Shown here: positions 5,658-5,670 of the stretch, piece after piece | How positions within the stretch are numbered: position 1 is the stretch's first letter | Layout: each line of letters begins with the position of its first letter | Assembly: GCA_964621455.1 (NCBI GenBank) | Contig: CAZULW010000111.1 | Coordinates: 1-5,670 of the forward strand | Direction of reading: 5' to 3' | DNA length: 5,670 nt | From: G020354025 sp964621455 | Lineage (GTDB): Bacteria; Fidelibacterota; Marinisomatia; SCGC-AAA003-L08; TS1B11 | The notes under the pieces: generated by a model | What the model saw: the letters and a program-made list of their open reading frames with translations, nothing else | Database searches by the model: none | What the model was told of the DNA's origin: nothing | Translations under genes and position numbers: made by a program

Positions 5658-5670
5658 CGGCGGATCCCCG

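Overview
The window carries core genes of a Gram-negative-type bacterium (LPS export, sigma-54, HslVU protease), all read leftward on the minus strand. Coding regions are moderately GC-rich, with one AT-rich intergenic island at about 2720-2872. Gene order in the direction of transcription is lptC, lptB, rpoN, then an accessory insert, then hslV and hslU. The lineage cannot be fixed from this sequence. The short lptC with a lipoprotein-like N-terminus, the absence of lptA between lptC and lptB, and rpoN followed by hslVU suggest something outside the classic gammaproteobacterial arrangement, possibly an FCB-group or candidate phylum. That placement is inference.

Right part (2873-5657): lptC and lptB overlap by 17 nt and rpoN starts 3 nt after lptB, so the three look like one transcription unit. 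LptC and LptB are parts of the machine that moves LPS from the inner membrane to the outer membrane. RpoN is the alternative sigma factor sigma-54.

Middle part (1906-2872) is the unusual region. Just after the rpoN stop lies an inverted repeat of at least 21 bp per arm, built from CACGAATT units spaced 10 bp apart. Next comes a 44-codon copy of the 5' end of hslV, with its own ribosome binding site, about 91% identical to the real gene. Then comes a REP-associated tyrosine (Y1/HUH) transposase gene broken by one in-frame amber codon. That codon sits in a perfect 15-bp-arm palindrome inside the coding sequence. The transposase ends 22 nt before the intact hslV. The layout is therefore direct repeat (hslV 5' end), transposase ORF, direct repeat (intact hslV), and recombination between the repeats would remove the insert cleanly.

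Left part (2-1905): intact hslV and hslU overlap by 4 nt (ATGA) and encode the two subunits of the HslVU (ClpQY) protease. All catalytic and nucleotide-binding motifs are present. The core genes are ordinary. The points worth pursuing are the duplicated hslV 5' end around the transposase, the palindrome within the transposase gene, and the phased inverted repeat behind rpoN.
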